Shown here in pieces: positions 1 through 6,099 of a stretch of DNA of 7,205 nt. Made by a program: the position numbers and the translations under genes. Under the pieces are notes generated by a model. The model was not told the DNA's origin. It saw nothing but the letters and a program-made list of their open reading frames with translations, and made no database searches. The stretch comes from Pseudomonas fluorescens. GTDB taxonomy: Bacteria; Pseudomonadota; Alphaproteobacteria; UBA2136; UBA6156. The stretch covers positions 1 to 7,205 of the forward strand of contig QFOU01000062.1 in the NCBI GenBank assembly GCA_003241595.1, in the 5' to 3' direction. How positions within the stretch are numbered: position 1 is the first letter of the stretch; each line of letters starts with the position of its first letter.

Positions 1-99
1 CCAATTCTTTTCCCCACCTTACCGATAGATAGCACCTATCGTCCTGAACACCCTCTTTTTTCCTTCGTTCTTGGCGCGTCTTCCCCTATTCTCTCGCCT

Positions 100-522
100 A
101 TGGATGCCTACCTGATTGTCAAAGCCCTGCACCTCATCGCGATGGTGGCATGGTTCGCAGGCCTGTTCTACCTGCCGCGTCTGTTCGTTTATCATGTCGA
201 ACGTCCCGAGGCCGCCGCCACCCTCACCATTATGGAACACAAGCTCGCCAGCTACATCATGCTCCCCGCCGCCGCCGTCACCTTCATCTGCGGTATCGCG
301 CTAATCCTCATCAACCCCGCCGTCCTCGAAATGGGCTGGCTCCACGCCAAACTGGCCCTCGTCCTCCTGCTGGTCACTTACCACGCGTCGCTGGAAGTCC
401 ACCGCGCCAACCTCAAATCCGGCCGCAACACCAAATCCGGCCGCTTTTTCCGGATGTACAACGAGATTCCCACCCTCCTCCTCATCCTCATCGTCTTCCT
501 AGCCGTGCTGAAGCCCTTCTAG
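100..522 (+). CDS. hemJ: Protoporphyrinogen IX oxidase HemJ (UPF0093/CopD-like membrane protein)
   Basis: Predicted 140-residue integral inner-membrane protein that oxidises protoporphyrinogen IX to protoporphyrin IX, the penultimate step of haem synthesis. It is the form used by many alphaproteobacteria and cyanobacteria in place of HemG or HemY. Seen: about four hydrophobic segments (roughly residues 5-25, 53-71, 80-96, 123-138) and the family signatures. These are KALHLIAMVAWFAGLFYLPR near the N-terminus (conserved His11 and Arg27), WLHAKL (Lys83), TYH (92-95), FFRMYNEIPT (117-125) and a C-terminal LKP. The length matches the family. ATG at 100 is chosen because the family begins with this hydrophobic segment. 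The frame is open back to base 1, but has no ATG, GTG, TTG or CTG codon there. No Shine-Dalgarno is visible. First gene of a tight run with mtgA. The family is recognised from memory of its motifs, not from a search. Confidence 0.9.
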   Translation: MDAYLIVKALHLIAMVAWFAGLFYLPRLFVYHVERPEAAATLTIMEHKLASYIMLPAAAVTFICGIALILINPAVLEMGWLHAKLALVLLLVTYHASLEVHRANLKSGRNTKSGRFFRMYNEIPTLLLILIVFLAVLKPF

Positions 523-525
523 CCC

Positions 526-1275
526 ATGCTCCCCCAACGCGCCTTTCGCCGTTCTAAAGCCAGAAGCAAAGGCGCGGCCTCACGCCTCGGGGCGATTCTC
601 GTCTACGCCCTCTTCTTTCTCATCATCACGCCGGTGGCCATGGCCGTCCTCTTCCGCTACGTCCCCGTCCCCGCGACCCCCCTCATGGTCATCCGCCTGT
701 TCGAAGGTTACGGCATCCATAAAACCTGGAAACCACTGGATCAAATCTCCCCCTACCTCCGTCAGTCCGTCATCGCCGGAGAAGACAATCTCTTCTGCGT
801 CCACAACGGCTTCGACTGGAAGGCCCTCAACAAAGCCATCGACCAATGGCAGGAAGGCGAAAGCAGCGGCAAAGGCGGCAGCACCATCTCCATGCAAACC
901 GCCAAGAACATCTTCCTCATCCCCACCCGCGCCGTGTGGCGTAAGGCACTGGAAGCCCCCCTCACCGTGCTGATTGAAAACCTCTGGCCCAAACAACGCA
1001 TTCTGGAGGTCTATCTGAATATCGCCGAATGGGGCCCGGGTATCTACGGTGCCGAAGCCGCCGCCCGCTATCACTTCAAAACCTCGGCGAAAAACCTCAC
1101 CCGCCAGCAGGCCGCCCAACTCGCGGCCATCCTGCCCAGCCCGCTGAAATGGTCAGCCCGTAAACCCGGCCCATATGTCGCTTCGCGCAGCCGCATCATC
1201 CAGAACCGCATCCCTAAACTCTGGCCGGATTACCTCACCTGCACCGCCACCCTCTCCAAAACACCGAAACGCTAG
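526..1275 (+). CDS. mtgA: Monofunctional biosynthetic peptidoglycan transglycosylase MtgA (GT51)
   Basis: Predicted 249-residue inner-membrane enzyme that polymerises lipid II into glycan strands on the periplasmic side, without a transpeptidase domain. Seen: a basic cytoplasmic N-terminus (residues 1-20), one membrane anchor (about 21-46), then a GT51 domain to the end. Its motifs are in order: GEDNLFCVHNGFD (85-97; Glu86 is the expected catalytic base), GGSTISMQTAKN (117-128), KQRILEVYLNIAEWGPGIYG (156-175), AAARYHF (178-184), and LTRQQAAQLAAILPSP (191-206). Length and single domain fit MtgA rather than a bifunctional class A penicillin-binding protein. The start lies 3 bases after the hemJ stop with no evident Shine-Dalgarno, so translational coupling is likely. 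The hemJ neighbourhood gives no functional clue. The window also carries mltA, which cleaves the polymer this enzyme makes. Confidence 0.93.
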   Translation: MLPQRAFRRSKARSKGAASRLGAILVYALFFLIITPVAMAVLFRYVPVPATPLMVIRLFEGYGIHKTWKPLDQISPYLRQSVIAGEDNLFCVHNGFDWKALNKAIDQWQEGESSGKGGSTISMQTAKNIFLIPTRAVWRKALEAPLTVLIENLWPKQRILEVYLNIAEWGPGIYGAEAAARYHFKTSAKNLTRQQAAQLAAILPSPLKWSARKPGPYVASRSRIIQNRIPKLWPDYLTCTATLSKTPKR

Positions 1276-1283
1276 GCCAAGTT

Positions 1284-1289
1284 AAGGAA
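1284..1289 (+). promoter_or_regulatory. Ribosome binding site of mutM
   Basis: AAGGAA lies about 7 bases before the ATG at 1296. It is the only clear Shine-Dalgarno-type site in front of a plus-strand gene in this window, and it fixes the mutM start. That start is also demanded by the family, whose mature protein begins PELPEVE. Confidence 0.6.
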
Positions 1290-1295
1290 ATTCCA

Positions 1296-2114
1296 ATGCC
1301 CGAACTCCCCGAAGTCGAAACCACCCTCCACGGCCTGATCCCACACCTCGAAGGTGCCACCCTCACTCATGTCGAGGTCCGCGTGCCCATGCTGCGCCTC
1401 CCCACACCCGCCGCCGAACTCCTCCTCAACCGCACCCTCTCCAACTTCCGCCGCCGTAACAAATACATCCTCGCCGAAACCGACGACCACCACAGCCTCA
1501 TCCTCCACCTCGGCATGTCGGGCCGCCTCACCATTACCGAACCGAACGCCCCCCTCCTCAAGCACGACCACATTATCCTCCGCACCAACCGCGGTACAGA
1601 GGTCCGCTTCCACGATCCCCGCCGCTTCGGCATGGTCCTGCACCTGCCCACACCCACACTGGTCACCCACCCACTCCTCACCACCATCGGGCCCGAGCCC
1701 CTCACCGACGCCTTCAACGCCACCTATCTCCACAACGCCCTCCGCACCAAATCCATCCCCATTAAAGCGGCGATCATGGATGGAAAACTGGTCGCGGGCG
1801 TCGGCAATATCTACGCGTCAGAAAGTCTGTTCCTCGCCAAACTCCATCCGCTCAAACCGGCCAATACACTGACCAAAAAGCAGTGCTCCACATTGGTCGA
1901 AAGTATCCGCACCACGCTCACCGCCGCCATTGCCGCCGGAGGCTCATCCCTCCGCGATTTCAGCCACTCGGAGGGCCAACTCGGTTATTTCCAGCACACC
2001 TTCCAGGTCTATGGCCGCAAAGGCCAGCCGTGCCATGTTTGTGGCACCCCTATCGCCGCCCAAACCGTAGCTCAACGCAACACCTTCTGGTGCCCCTCCT
2101 GCCAAAACGGCTAA
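1296..2114 (+). CDS. mutM: Formamidopyrimidine-DNA glycosylase (Fpg/MutM)
   Basis: Predicted 272-residue bifunctional DNA glycosylase and AP lyase that removes 8-oxoguanine and formamidopyrimidines in base excision repair. Seen: the N-terminal PELPEVET, with Pro2 as the Schiff-base nucleophile after Met removal and Glu3; Lys56 in RRRNKYIL; HLGMSGRL (71-78) with Met74 and HDPRRFG (106-112) with Arg109 and Phe111, the residues that in the family fill the gap left by the flipped base. The helix-two-turn-helix region contains VAGVGNIYASE (166-176, Asn171). A C-terminal zinc finger has Cys246, Cys249, Cys266 and Cys269 with Arg261. All key residues are present and the length is typical, so the gene looks intact. 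It is the third gene of the hemJ-mtgA-mutM run, 20 bases after mtgA, and converges on the TraU-like gene with a 10-base gap and no obvious terminator hairpin. Confidence 0.97.
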   Translation: MPELPEVETTLHGLIPHLEGATLTHVEVRVPMLRLPTPAAELLLNRTLSNFRRRNKYILAETDDHHSLILHLGMSGRLTITEPNAPLLKHDHIILRTNRGTEVRFHDPRRFGMVLHLPTPTLVTHPLLTTIGPEPLTDAFNATYLHNALRTKSIPIKAAIMDGKLVAGVGNIYASESLFLAKLHPLKPANTLTKKQCSTLVESIRTTLTAAIAAGGSSLRDFSHSEGQLGYFQHTFQVYGRKGQPCHVCGTPIAAQTVAQRNTFWCPSCQNG

Positions 2115-2124
2115 AGCGCTGGCC

Positions 2125-3381
2125 TTAGTCGTGAGCCTGATAAAAGCATATGGGGGTCGGCTTCTTTTTCGGGATCACATAACGCGTGCAACTGGTATGT
2201 ACCCATACGGTGAACACATATACACCCGGGTTGATCTCCGCCTGCGCCCCCGGATCGCCGGGCTTCATGCCCTGAACGATAGACACCGTCTGCTCCGGAG
2301 TAAATCCGCCATACCATGCCGGCCCCGAATCACCGGGCTTGAAGCATGCCGAACCGGTTTTGCCACCGTTGGGCAAACCCATGCTGGCCGCCGAGGCTCC
2401 GGAATACCCTTGGAAGGGGAAGTCCATCATCATCTGGTAACCACCATTACCGGGTTCCGAAACCTTGCCCATCTTACGGGCCTTTTCGTGGGCACGCCAT
2501 GCCACTAAGGCGGCCCCCACCTTGGGGTTCATATGCGTAACCCAACCGGTTTCATTCATCGGCCCCCAGCAGTTGGCCATATTGTTGCTGTTCGGCGGAC
2601 ATTGCTGCGGCATCCGCGGCATGCTGCCAGAAGGTGCGGGCTTGGCCCATTCCGGATCCTTATCCGAGATATACGCTTCCCACGAATTTCCCGGCCCACT
2701 GGACATGGACATAAAGCTGCTTTTCCACTTCTTCCCGCCATAACCCCAGATATTGGTTTTTTTGGTATCACCCGCCGTCCCCACATCTTCGGTACACTGA
2801 CGCATCTTTTCCCCATTCGCCCCACCCATGGCAATATGGCGCAGGTTGCCGTCATAACCGTTGATCGCCCAAACACGCGCTTCAAAGAAGAAATTCCCGC
2901 CCCCCGGCTTGTTCATGCCCACGCACGATTGTCCGGCCGAAGCACCATCGCCCCCACCCAACCGCGAACCCACTTTTCCCGGCGCCAGCATGCTGTAGCC
3001 GGTACGGCAGCTCACTTCGATAACCGCAGACGGTTCCCAGTACGAAATCTTATATTCACTACTCCACCACCCGGGGCAGCACCCGCGCGAATCCCGCTTG
3101 CGCTTGCTGCAACTCCACCAGTCACAACACAGCTCACGTGTCTTCACGTGCGAGCGGCTCATGCACTGCTCGCCCTTTTTCATCAATTCGTTTTCTTTGA
3201 TTTCCGTCATCGTGAACGGCATGCTGCTTGCGTCCGCCGCATGTGAATGGGCAGCCATCAAACACAAACTGACCAACAGGCCCAAGCCCAACATCAAACG
3301 CCCCACGGCACCATACAGAATATTCATAGTCCCCATCATGCTCTTATACCGCTCTACCACAAGCCCTTGCACGGCCTTCAC
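2125..3381 (-). CDS. Secreted cysteine-rich protein, probable TraU-family conjugative transfer protein
   Basis: Up to 418 residues with a Sec signal peptide (hydrophobic LMLGLGLLVSLCLMAA, then AHSHA before ADASS), so exported. The mature part has 14 cysteines, many clustered (ELCCDWW, DSRGCCPGWW), plus many Gly, Met and Trp residues. This suggests a disulfide-rich periplasmic protein. Resemblance to TraU and the related integrative-element proteins rests on SYWEPSAVIEV, then NCWGPMNETGWVTH followed by VGAALVAWRAHEKA, and a late GVYVFTVWVHTSC. TraU acts in assembling the F-type mating apparatus. The family call is from motif memory and is tentative. Start: GTG at 3381 has AGAGGG 4 bases upstream, but the signal peptide fits better from the ATGs at 3339, 3336 or 3327, so 3381 is an outer bound. 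No other transfer gene lies nearby. It sits alone, convergent with mutM and divergent from tsaD. Confidence 0.5.
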   Translation of the reverse strand: MKAVQGLVVERYKSMMGTMNILYGAVGRLMLGLGLLVSLCLMAAHSHAADASSMPFTMTEIKENELMKKGEQCMSRSHVKTRELCCDWWSCSKRKRDSRGCCPGWWSSEYKISYWEPSAVIEVSCRTGYSMLAPGKVGSRLGGGDGASAGQSCVGMNKPGGGNFFFEARVWAINGYDGNLRHIAMGGANGEKMRQCTEDVGTAGDTKKTNIWGYGGKKWKSSFMSMSSGPGNSWEAYISDKDPEWAKPAPSGSMPRMPQQCPPNSNNMANCWGPMNETGWVTHMNPKVGAALVAWRAHEKARKMGKVSEPGNGGYQMMMDFPFQGYSGASAASMGLPNGGKTGSACFKPGDSGPAWYGGFTPEQTVSIVQGMKPGDPGAQAEINPGVYVFTVWVHTSCTRYVIPKKKPTPICFYQAHD

Positions 3382-3441
3382 CTGACCCTCTGGTGCCCGA
3401 AATCAACAAGCCGGAGCGGCAAATCCCAAACACACCAGCCC

Positions 3442-3470
3442 TTTACCCCAATCCCATTTACGCCTATAAC
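3442..3470 (+). promoter_or_regulatory. Candidate promoter of tsaD, placing transcription start at the ATG
   Basis: TTTACC (3442-3447) and TATAAC (3465-3470) are separated by 17 bases and resemble sigma-70 -35 and -10 boxes. The -10 ends 6 bases before the tsaD ATG at 3477, so the expected start of transcription falls on or next to the ATG and the mRNA would be leaderless. The absence of a Shine-Dalgarno there agrees. This is a sequence match only. Confidence 0.4.
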
Positions 3471-3476
3471 CCGCCC

Positions 3477-4544
3477 ATGCGCGTCTTTGCGATCGAAACC
3501 TCCTGCGACGAAACCTCCACGGCCATCGTGGACATTTCCGCGCGCCGTATTCTCGCCCAGCATATCTATTCCCAGATCCCCGAACACGCCCCCTACGGCG
3601 GTGTCGTGCCCGAGATCGCCTCCCGCGCGCACCTCGAGCGCCTCCCCTCCCTCGCCCAACACACCTTGGACGCCAGCGGCCTGCAATGGGCCGACATCGA
3701 CGCCATCGCCGCCACCGTCGGCCCTGGTCTGACCACCGCACTGGTGGTCGGCACCACTTTTGCCAAAACCATGGCCGTGGGCTTGGGTAAACCGTTTCTG
3801 GCCACCAACCATATCGAAGGCCACGCTCTCTCGCCGCTGCTGGCCGAGAATGCCGCCCCCCTCGCCGAAGCCTTCCTTCAGCACCAGCAGCCCTACCTGC
3901 TGCTCTTGGTCACCGGCGGCCACACCCAACTCATCCACGTCACCCAACCGGGCCACTACCACACCCTCGGCACGACTGCCGATGACGCCGTCGGCGAATG
4001 TTTCGACAAGGTCGGCAAACTTTTGGACCTCCCCCATCCGGCAGGCCCTGCCATCGAAAAACTCGCCGCCACCGGTAATCCCAAAGCCATTACCTTCCCG
4101 CACCCCAAAACCGACAATCCGCTGGCTTTCTCCTTCTCCGGCCTCAAAACCGCCGTCCGCGAATACCTCACCAAACACCCGCAGGCCAACCCCGCCGACA
4201 TCGCCGCCGCGTTCCAACACACCGTAGCGACACTCCTCGCCCGCAAAACCCAAACCGCCATTCAGCAAACTCAAATCCAACACGTCGTCGTAGCTGGAGG
4301 CGTCGCCGCCAACGCCACTATCCGCGCCGCTCTCATGCAGGTCTGTTCCGAAGCAGGCACCACCTTCACCGCTCCCCCCCTCATTCTCTGTACCGATAAC
4401 GCCGCGATGATCGCCTATGCCGCAGGCCTCCGCCACCAATCCGGCCTCGATACCGGCTCTCTGTCCACCCGCGTGCTCCCCCGTTGGCCATTGGAAGATA
4501 TGGCGAAAATGGCCTCTGATAAGTCATCGAACCACTCGGTTTAA
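3477..4544 (+). CDS. tsaD: tRNA N6-threonylcarbamoyladenosine (t6A) synthase subunit TsaD
   Basis: Predicted 355-residue cytoplasmic ASKHA-fold enzyme. With TsaB and TsaE it transfers the threonylcarbamoyl group from the TsaC product to A37 of tRNAs that read ANN codons. Seen: N-terminal MRVFAIETSCDETSTAIVD, VGPGLTTAL (81-89), the metal-binding NHIEGH (111-116; His112 and His116), LLVTGGHTQL (143-152), GECFDKVGKLLDL (173-185), FSFSGLKTAV (218-227), VVAGGVAANATIR (271-283) and CTDNAAMIAYAG-like CTDNAAMIAYA (305-315; Asp307 the third metal ligand). The length is normal and no key residue is missing. ATG at 3477 is chosen because the family starts MRVxxIETSCDET; the in-frame GTG at 3393 would add 28 unrelated residues. 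It is divergent from the TraU-like gene across about 95 bases and followed by a 177-base gap, so probably transcribed alone. Confidence 0.97.
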   Translation: MRVFAIETSCDETSTAIVDISARRILAQHIYSQIPEHAPYGGVVPEIASRAHLERLPSLAQHTLDASGLQWADIDAIAATVGPGLTTALVVGTTFAKTMAVGLGKPFLATNHIEGHALSPLLAENAAPLAEAFLQHQQPYLLLLVTGGHTQLIHVTQPGHYHTLGTTADDAVGECFDKVGKLLDLPHPAGPAIEKLAATGNPKAITFPHPKTDNPLAFSFSGLKTAVREYLTKHPQANPADIAAAFQHTVATLLARKTQTAIQQTQIQHVVVAGGVAANATIRAALMQVCSEAGTTFTAPPLILCTDNAAMIAYAAGLRHQSGLDTGSLSTRVLPRWPLEDMAKMASDKSSNHSV

Positions 4545-4566
4545 GGCCTCAACCTTACCACAAGCT

Positions 4567-4596
4567 TAAACTTTAGGCAGTTTATAATCATTATAA
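4567..4596. repeat. AT-rich inverted repeats after tsaD
   Basis: TAAACT (4567-4572) pairs with AGTTTA (4579-4584) across a 6-base loop. Overlapping it, TTATAATCATTATAA (4582-4596) is a perfect palindrome of 7+1+7 bases. The palindrome contains TATAAT twice on the plus strand (4583-4588, 4592-4597 extending one base beyond) and once or more on the minus strand. It could be an operator or promoter core. No run of T follows, so it does not read as a terminator. Confidence 0.5.
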
Positions 4597-4610
4597 TTCA
4601 ATATTTTAGT

Positions 4611-4629
4611 CTGGAAAATTGATTTCCAG
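4611..4629. repeat. Small inverted repeat in the tsaD-mltA gap
   Basis: CTGGAAA (4611-4617) and TTTCCAG (4623-4629) pair perfectly with a 5-base loop ATTGA. There is no T tract on either side, so this is a possible protein-binding site or RNA hairpin, not a terminator. A further repeat, GGCCTT (4668-4673) with AAGGCC (4683-4688), brackets the candidate mltA -10 box. Confidence 0.45.
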
Positions 4630-4653
4630 CAACGCTTGTTACCCAAAAAACAC

Positions 4654-4682
4654 TTCACATCTCACGCGGCCTTACTTATATG
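4654..4682 (+). promoter_or_regulatory. Candidate mltA promoter
   Basis: TTCACA (4654-4659) and TATATG (4677-4682) have a 17-base spacing and match sigma-70 boxes at 5 of 6 and 4 of 6 positions. Transcription would begin near 4689, about 30 bases before the mltA ATG. The -10 lies inside the loop of the GGCCTT/AAGGCC inverted repeat, which could be regulatory. Prediction from sequence only. Confidence 0.3.
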
Positions 4683-4721
4683 AAGGCCATCCATTGACAA
4701 ATCGTCTCAAGAAATCCCCTC

Positions 4722-5891
4722 ATGCACACCTCCCCCAAGCTCCGGCTCTCGCTTTTCGTCGTCGCCATTTTCTTTAGCCTGTTCGGCCCCATCAATGCCC
4801 AAGAGTACCATAAAACATGGGATTACCCCCCGTTCGGTGCCGATGACATCGCACTGTACAAGGCGTTCGAAGCCTCATGTTCCAAACTCACCCGCCTGCC
4901 GGCCGACAAACAGTTGCACAGCAACCCGGTCTTCGGTAAAGCCAGCCAGTGGCACAACATCTGCCGCGAGGGTCTGGCCAAAAAACCCGATCAATTAGAG
5001 GAATACCTCAACACCCGCCTCACCAAGGTCAAACTGGGTGCCGGAGAGGGCAAATTCACCGGCTATTTCAAACCCGTGCTGGAAGGCTCGCGCAAACGCC
5101 ATGGCGAATATCAGACCCCCCTGCTGGCACGTCCCTCCGACCTGACCCTTTGCAACGGCGAAACCGGCCGCAAACTGCCCGACGGTTCCTGCCGTAACCC
5201 CTACCGTACCCGCGCCGAAATCATGAAGAACATCTCCGAGTACAAGGTCATCGTCTGGCTGAAGGACCCGGTCGACGCCTACTTCCTGCATATTCAGGGC
5301 AGCGGTACCGTCGAGCTGGAAGACGGCACTGCGGTTCACATTGGCTTCGCCGGTAAAAACGGCCATCCCTACGTCGCCATCGGTAAAACCCTGCGCGATA
5401 TGGGTGAACTTAAAGGCTCCATTACCGCGCCCAAGATCCAGGCATGGCTCAAGGCCAACCCGTCCCGTGCCGATGAAGTCCTGCACAGCAACCCCAGCTT
5501 CATCTTTTTCCAGGAAACCAAGACCGAAGCCCCCGGGGCATACGGTGTGGCTCTCACCGCAGGCCGCAGCATGGCTGTCGACCGCGCCCACATGCCCTTG
5601 GGTATCCCGCTGTTCATCAAGTCCAAGAACACCTTCGACGCCCAGCCGTGGGAACGCCTGATGTTCGCCCAGGACGTCGGCTCCGCCATCAAGGGCGCCA
5701 ACCGCGGGGATATCTACTTCGGCCACGGCCCGCTGGCGGGAGACCGTGCCGGCGACCAGAATGCCGGTGGCCAACTCTGGGCCATGGTTCCCAAAGAGAA
5801 TGTCGGTATGCAGGCCGCCTCGAAAAAGAGCGACACCGAAGGCGAACTTGCCCGCCTCGAACCCGCCGCCTCTCCGGCCACCACCCAATAG
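4722..5891 (+). CDS. mltA: Membrane-bound lytic murein transglycosylase A family protein (MltA)
   Basis: Predicted 389-residue periplasmic enzyme that cleaves the MurNAc-GlcNAc bond of peptidoglycan, forming 1,6-anhydroMurNAc ends. Seen: a signal peptide (hydrophobic residues 8-21, likely cut after INA at 26); an MltA domain including GKFTGYFKPVLEGS (110-123) and DPVDAYFLHIQGSG (182-195); and a C-terminal 3D domain (about 275-357) with AVDRAHMPLGIPLF (285-298), FAQDVGSAIKGANRGDIYFG (315-334) and AGDRAG (339-344). The three conserved Asp of the 3D domain would be Asp287, Asp318 and Asp330; one corresponds to the family's catalytic Asp, which I do not number. Unlike E. coli MltA there is no lipobox Cys at the signal cleavage site, so it may be soluble in the periplasm. 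The tail (about 365-389) is rich in Ala, Ser, Pro and Glu. Only a weak AAGAAA precedes the ATG. A terminator follows directly. Confidence 0.95.
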   Translation: MHTSPKLRLSLFVVAIFFSLFGPINAQEYHKTWDYPPFGADDIALYKAFEASCSKLTRLPADKQLHSNPVFGKASQWHNICREGLAKKPDQLEEYLNTRLTKVKLGAGEGKFTGYFKPVLEGSRKRHGEYQTPLLARPSDLTLCNGETGRKLPDGSCRNPYRTRAEIMKNISEYKVIVWLKDPVDAYFLHIQGSGTVELEDGTAVHIGFAGKNGHPYVAIGKTLRDMGELKGSITAPKIQAWLKANPSRADEVLHSNPSFIFFQETKTEAPGAYGVALTAGRSMAVDRAHMPLGIPLFIKSKNTFDAQPWERLMFAQDVGSAIKGANRGDIYFGHGPLAGDRAGDQNAGGQLWAMVPKENVGMQAASKKSDTEGELARLEPAASPATTQ

Positions 5892-5895
5892 AACC

Positions 5896-5920
5896 AAGGC
5901 CCCACATCGGGGCCTTTCTT
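5896..5920 (+). terminator. Rho-independent terminator of mltA
   Basis: AAGGCCCC (5896-5903) and GGGGCCTT (5909-5916) form a perfect 8-base-pair stem with a 5-base loop ACATC. It is followed by TTTCTTAATT and begins 4 bases after the mltA stop. Confidence 0.88.
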
Positions 5921-5964
5921 AATTCCGGCAGCCGAAGGCTGTCGTGTATTTCGGCTCCGGAATT
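5921..5964. repeat. Imperfect inverted repeat, left part of a compound palindromic element
   Basis: AATTCCGGCAGCCGAA (5921-5936) is the reverse complement of TTCGGCTCCGGAATT (5950-5964) except for one unpaired base. The loop is 13 bases. It starts at the end of the mltA terminator tail and shares its right end (GGAATTC) with the left end of the larger palindrome at 5960-6084. No T tract follows. Confidence 0.75.
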
Positions 5965-6084
5965 CGCTGCTTGGGAGGGATTTTTTGTTTTCTCCGCAGG
6001 GGCGAGCACCGCAAGTGTACGTACGGGTACATGCGGAGCGCAGAACCAAGGAAAAACAAAAAAGCACCCCACGCAGTAGAATTC
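5960..6084. repeat. Long imperfect palindrome (about 125 bases) upstream of the HIT gene
   Basis: The two halves are imperfect reverse complements. GAATTC sits at both ends (5960-5965, 6079-6084). TTTTTTGTTTT (5981-5991) pairs exactly with AAAACAAAAAA (6053-6063), and CTCCGCA (5992-5998) with TGCGGAG (6032-6038). In the centre, TGTAC (6016-6020) pairs with GTACA (6027-6031), extended by CCGCA (6009-6013) with TGCGG (6032-6036) past a 2-base bulge; the two TGCGG pairings are alternatives. This looks like a non-coding palindromic element such as a dispersed intergenic repeat or MITE-like unit. No transposase is present, and whether other copies exist cannot be seen here. It is open in the HIT reading frame from 5944, but this is not believed to be coding. 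Confidence 0.7.
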
Positions 6085-6087
6085 GTT

Positions 6088-6093
6088 TATAGT
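6088..6093 (+). promoter_or_regulatory. Candidate -10 box of the HIT gene
   Basis: TATAGT ends 6 bases before the ATG at 6100, the same spacing as at tsaD. No Shine-Dalgarno is visible, so a leaderless transcript is possible. No good -35 box is found 16-18 bases upstream, where the palindrome's right arm lies (CACCCC), so support is weak. Confidence 0.25.
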
Positions 6094-6099
6094 AGCGAC

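Noticed and set aside
23..41. CGATAG/CTATCG hairpin near the left edge as a terminator of an upstream gene
   Set aside because: The stem is only 6 base pairs and the T run (55-61) begins 13 bases after it, too far for a standard terminator.
2101..2130. Bidirectional terminator between mutM and the TraU-like gene
   Set aside because: Only 3-4 base-pair stems can be drawn (GCC/GGC around AAAAC) and there is no T tract, so there is no support for a terminator.
2533..3246. 237-residue plus-strand open frame opposite the TraU-like gene
   Set aside because: Its composition (many Pro, Arg, His) is typical of an antisense shadow. The opposite strand has a signal peptide and clustered cysteines and spans the whole interval.
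3393..3476. 28-residue N-terminal extension of TsaD from a GTG
   Set aside because: The family starts MRVxxIETSCDET, exactly at the ATG at 3477, and a plausible promoter occupies the extension.
3378..4439. 353-residue minus-strand open frame across tsaD
   Set aside because: Gly-, Glu- and Val-rich antisense shadow of an intact tsaD; no family features.
4694..4699. Perfect TTGACA as the mltA -35 box
   Set aside because: A 16-18 base spacer would put the -10 on the start codon, where no TATAAT-like sequence exists (CCCTCA).
4995..5897. 300-residue minus-strand open frame across mltA
   Set aside because: It is antisense to a gene with full MltA and 3D-domain motifs, has no recognisable motif itself, and arises from the GC-rich codon pattern.
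5944..6099. In-frame upstream extension of the HIT protein
   Set aside because: It begins at a GTG inside the palindromic element, and the translated stretch is unlike any HIT N-terminus, whereas ATG at 6100 gives the normal family length.
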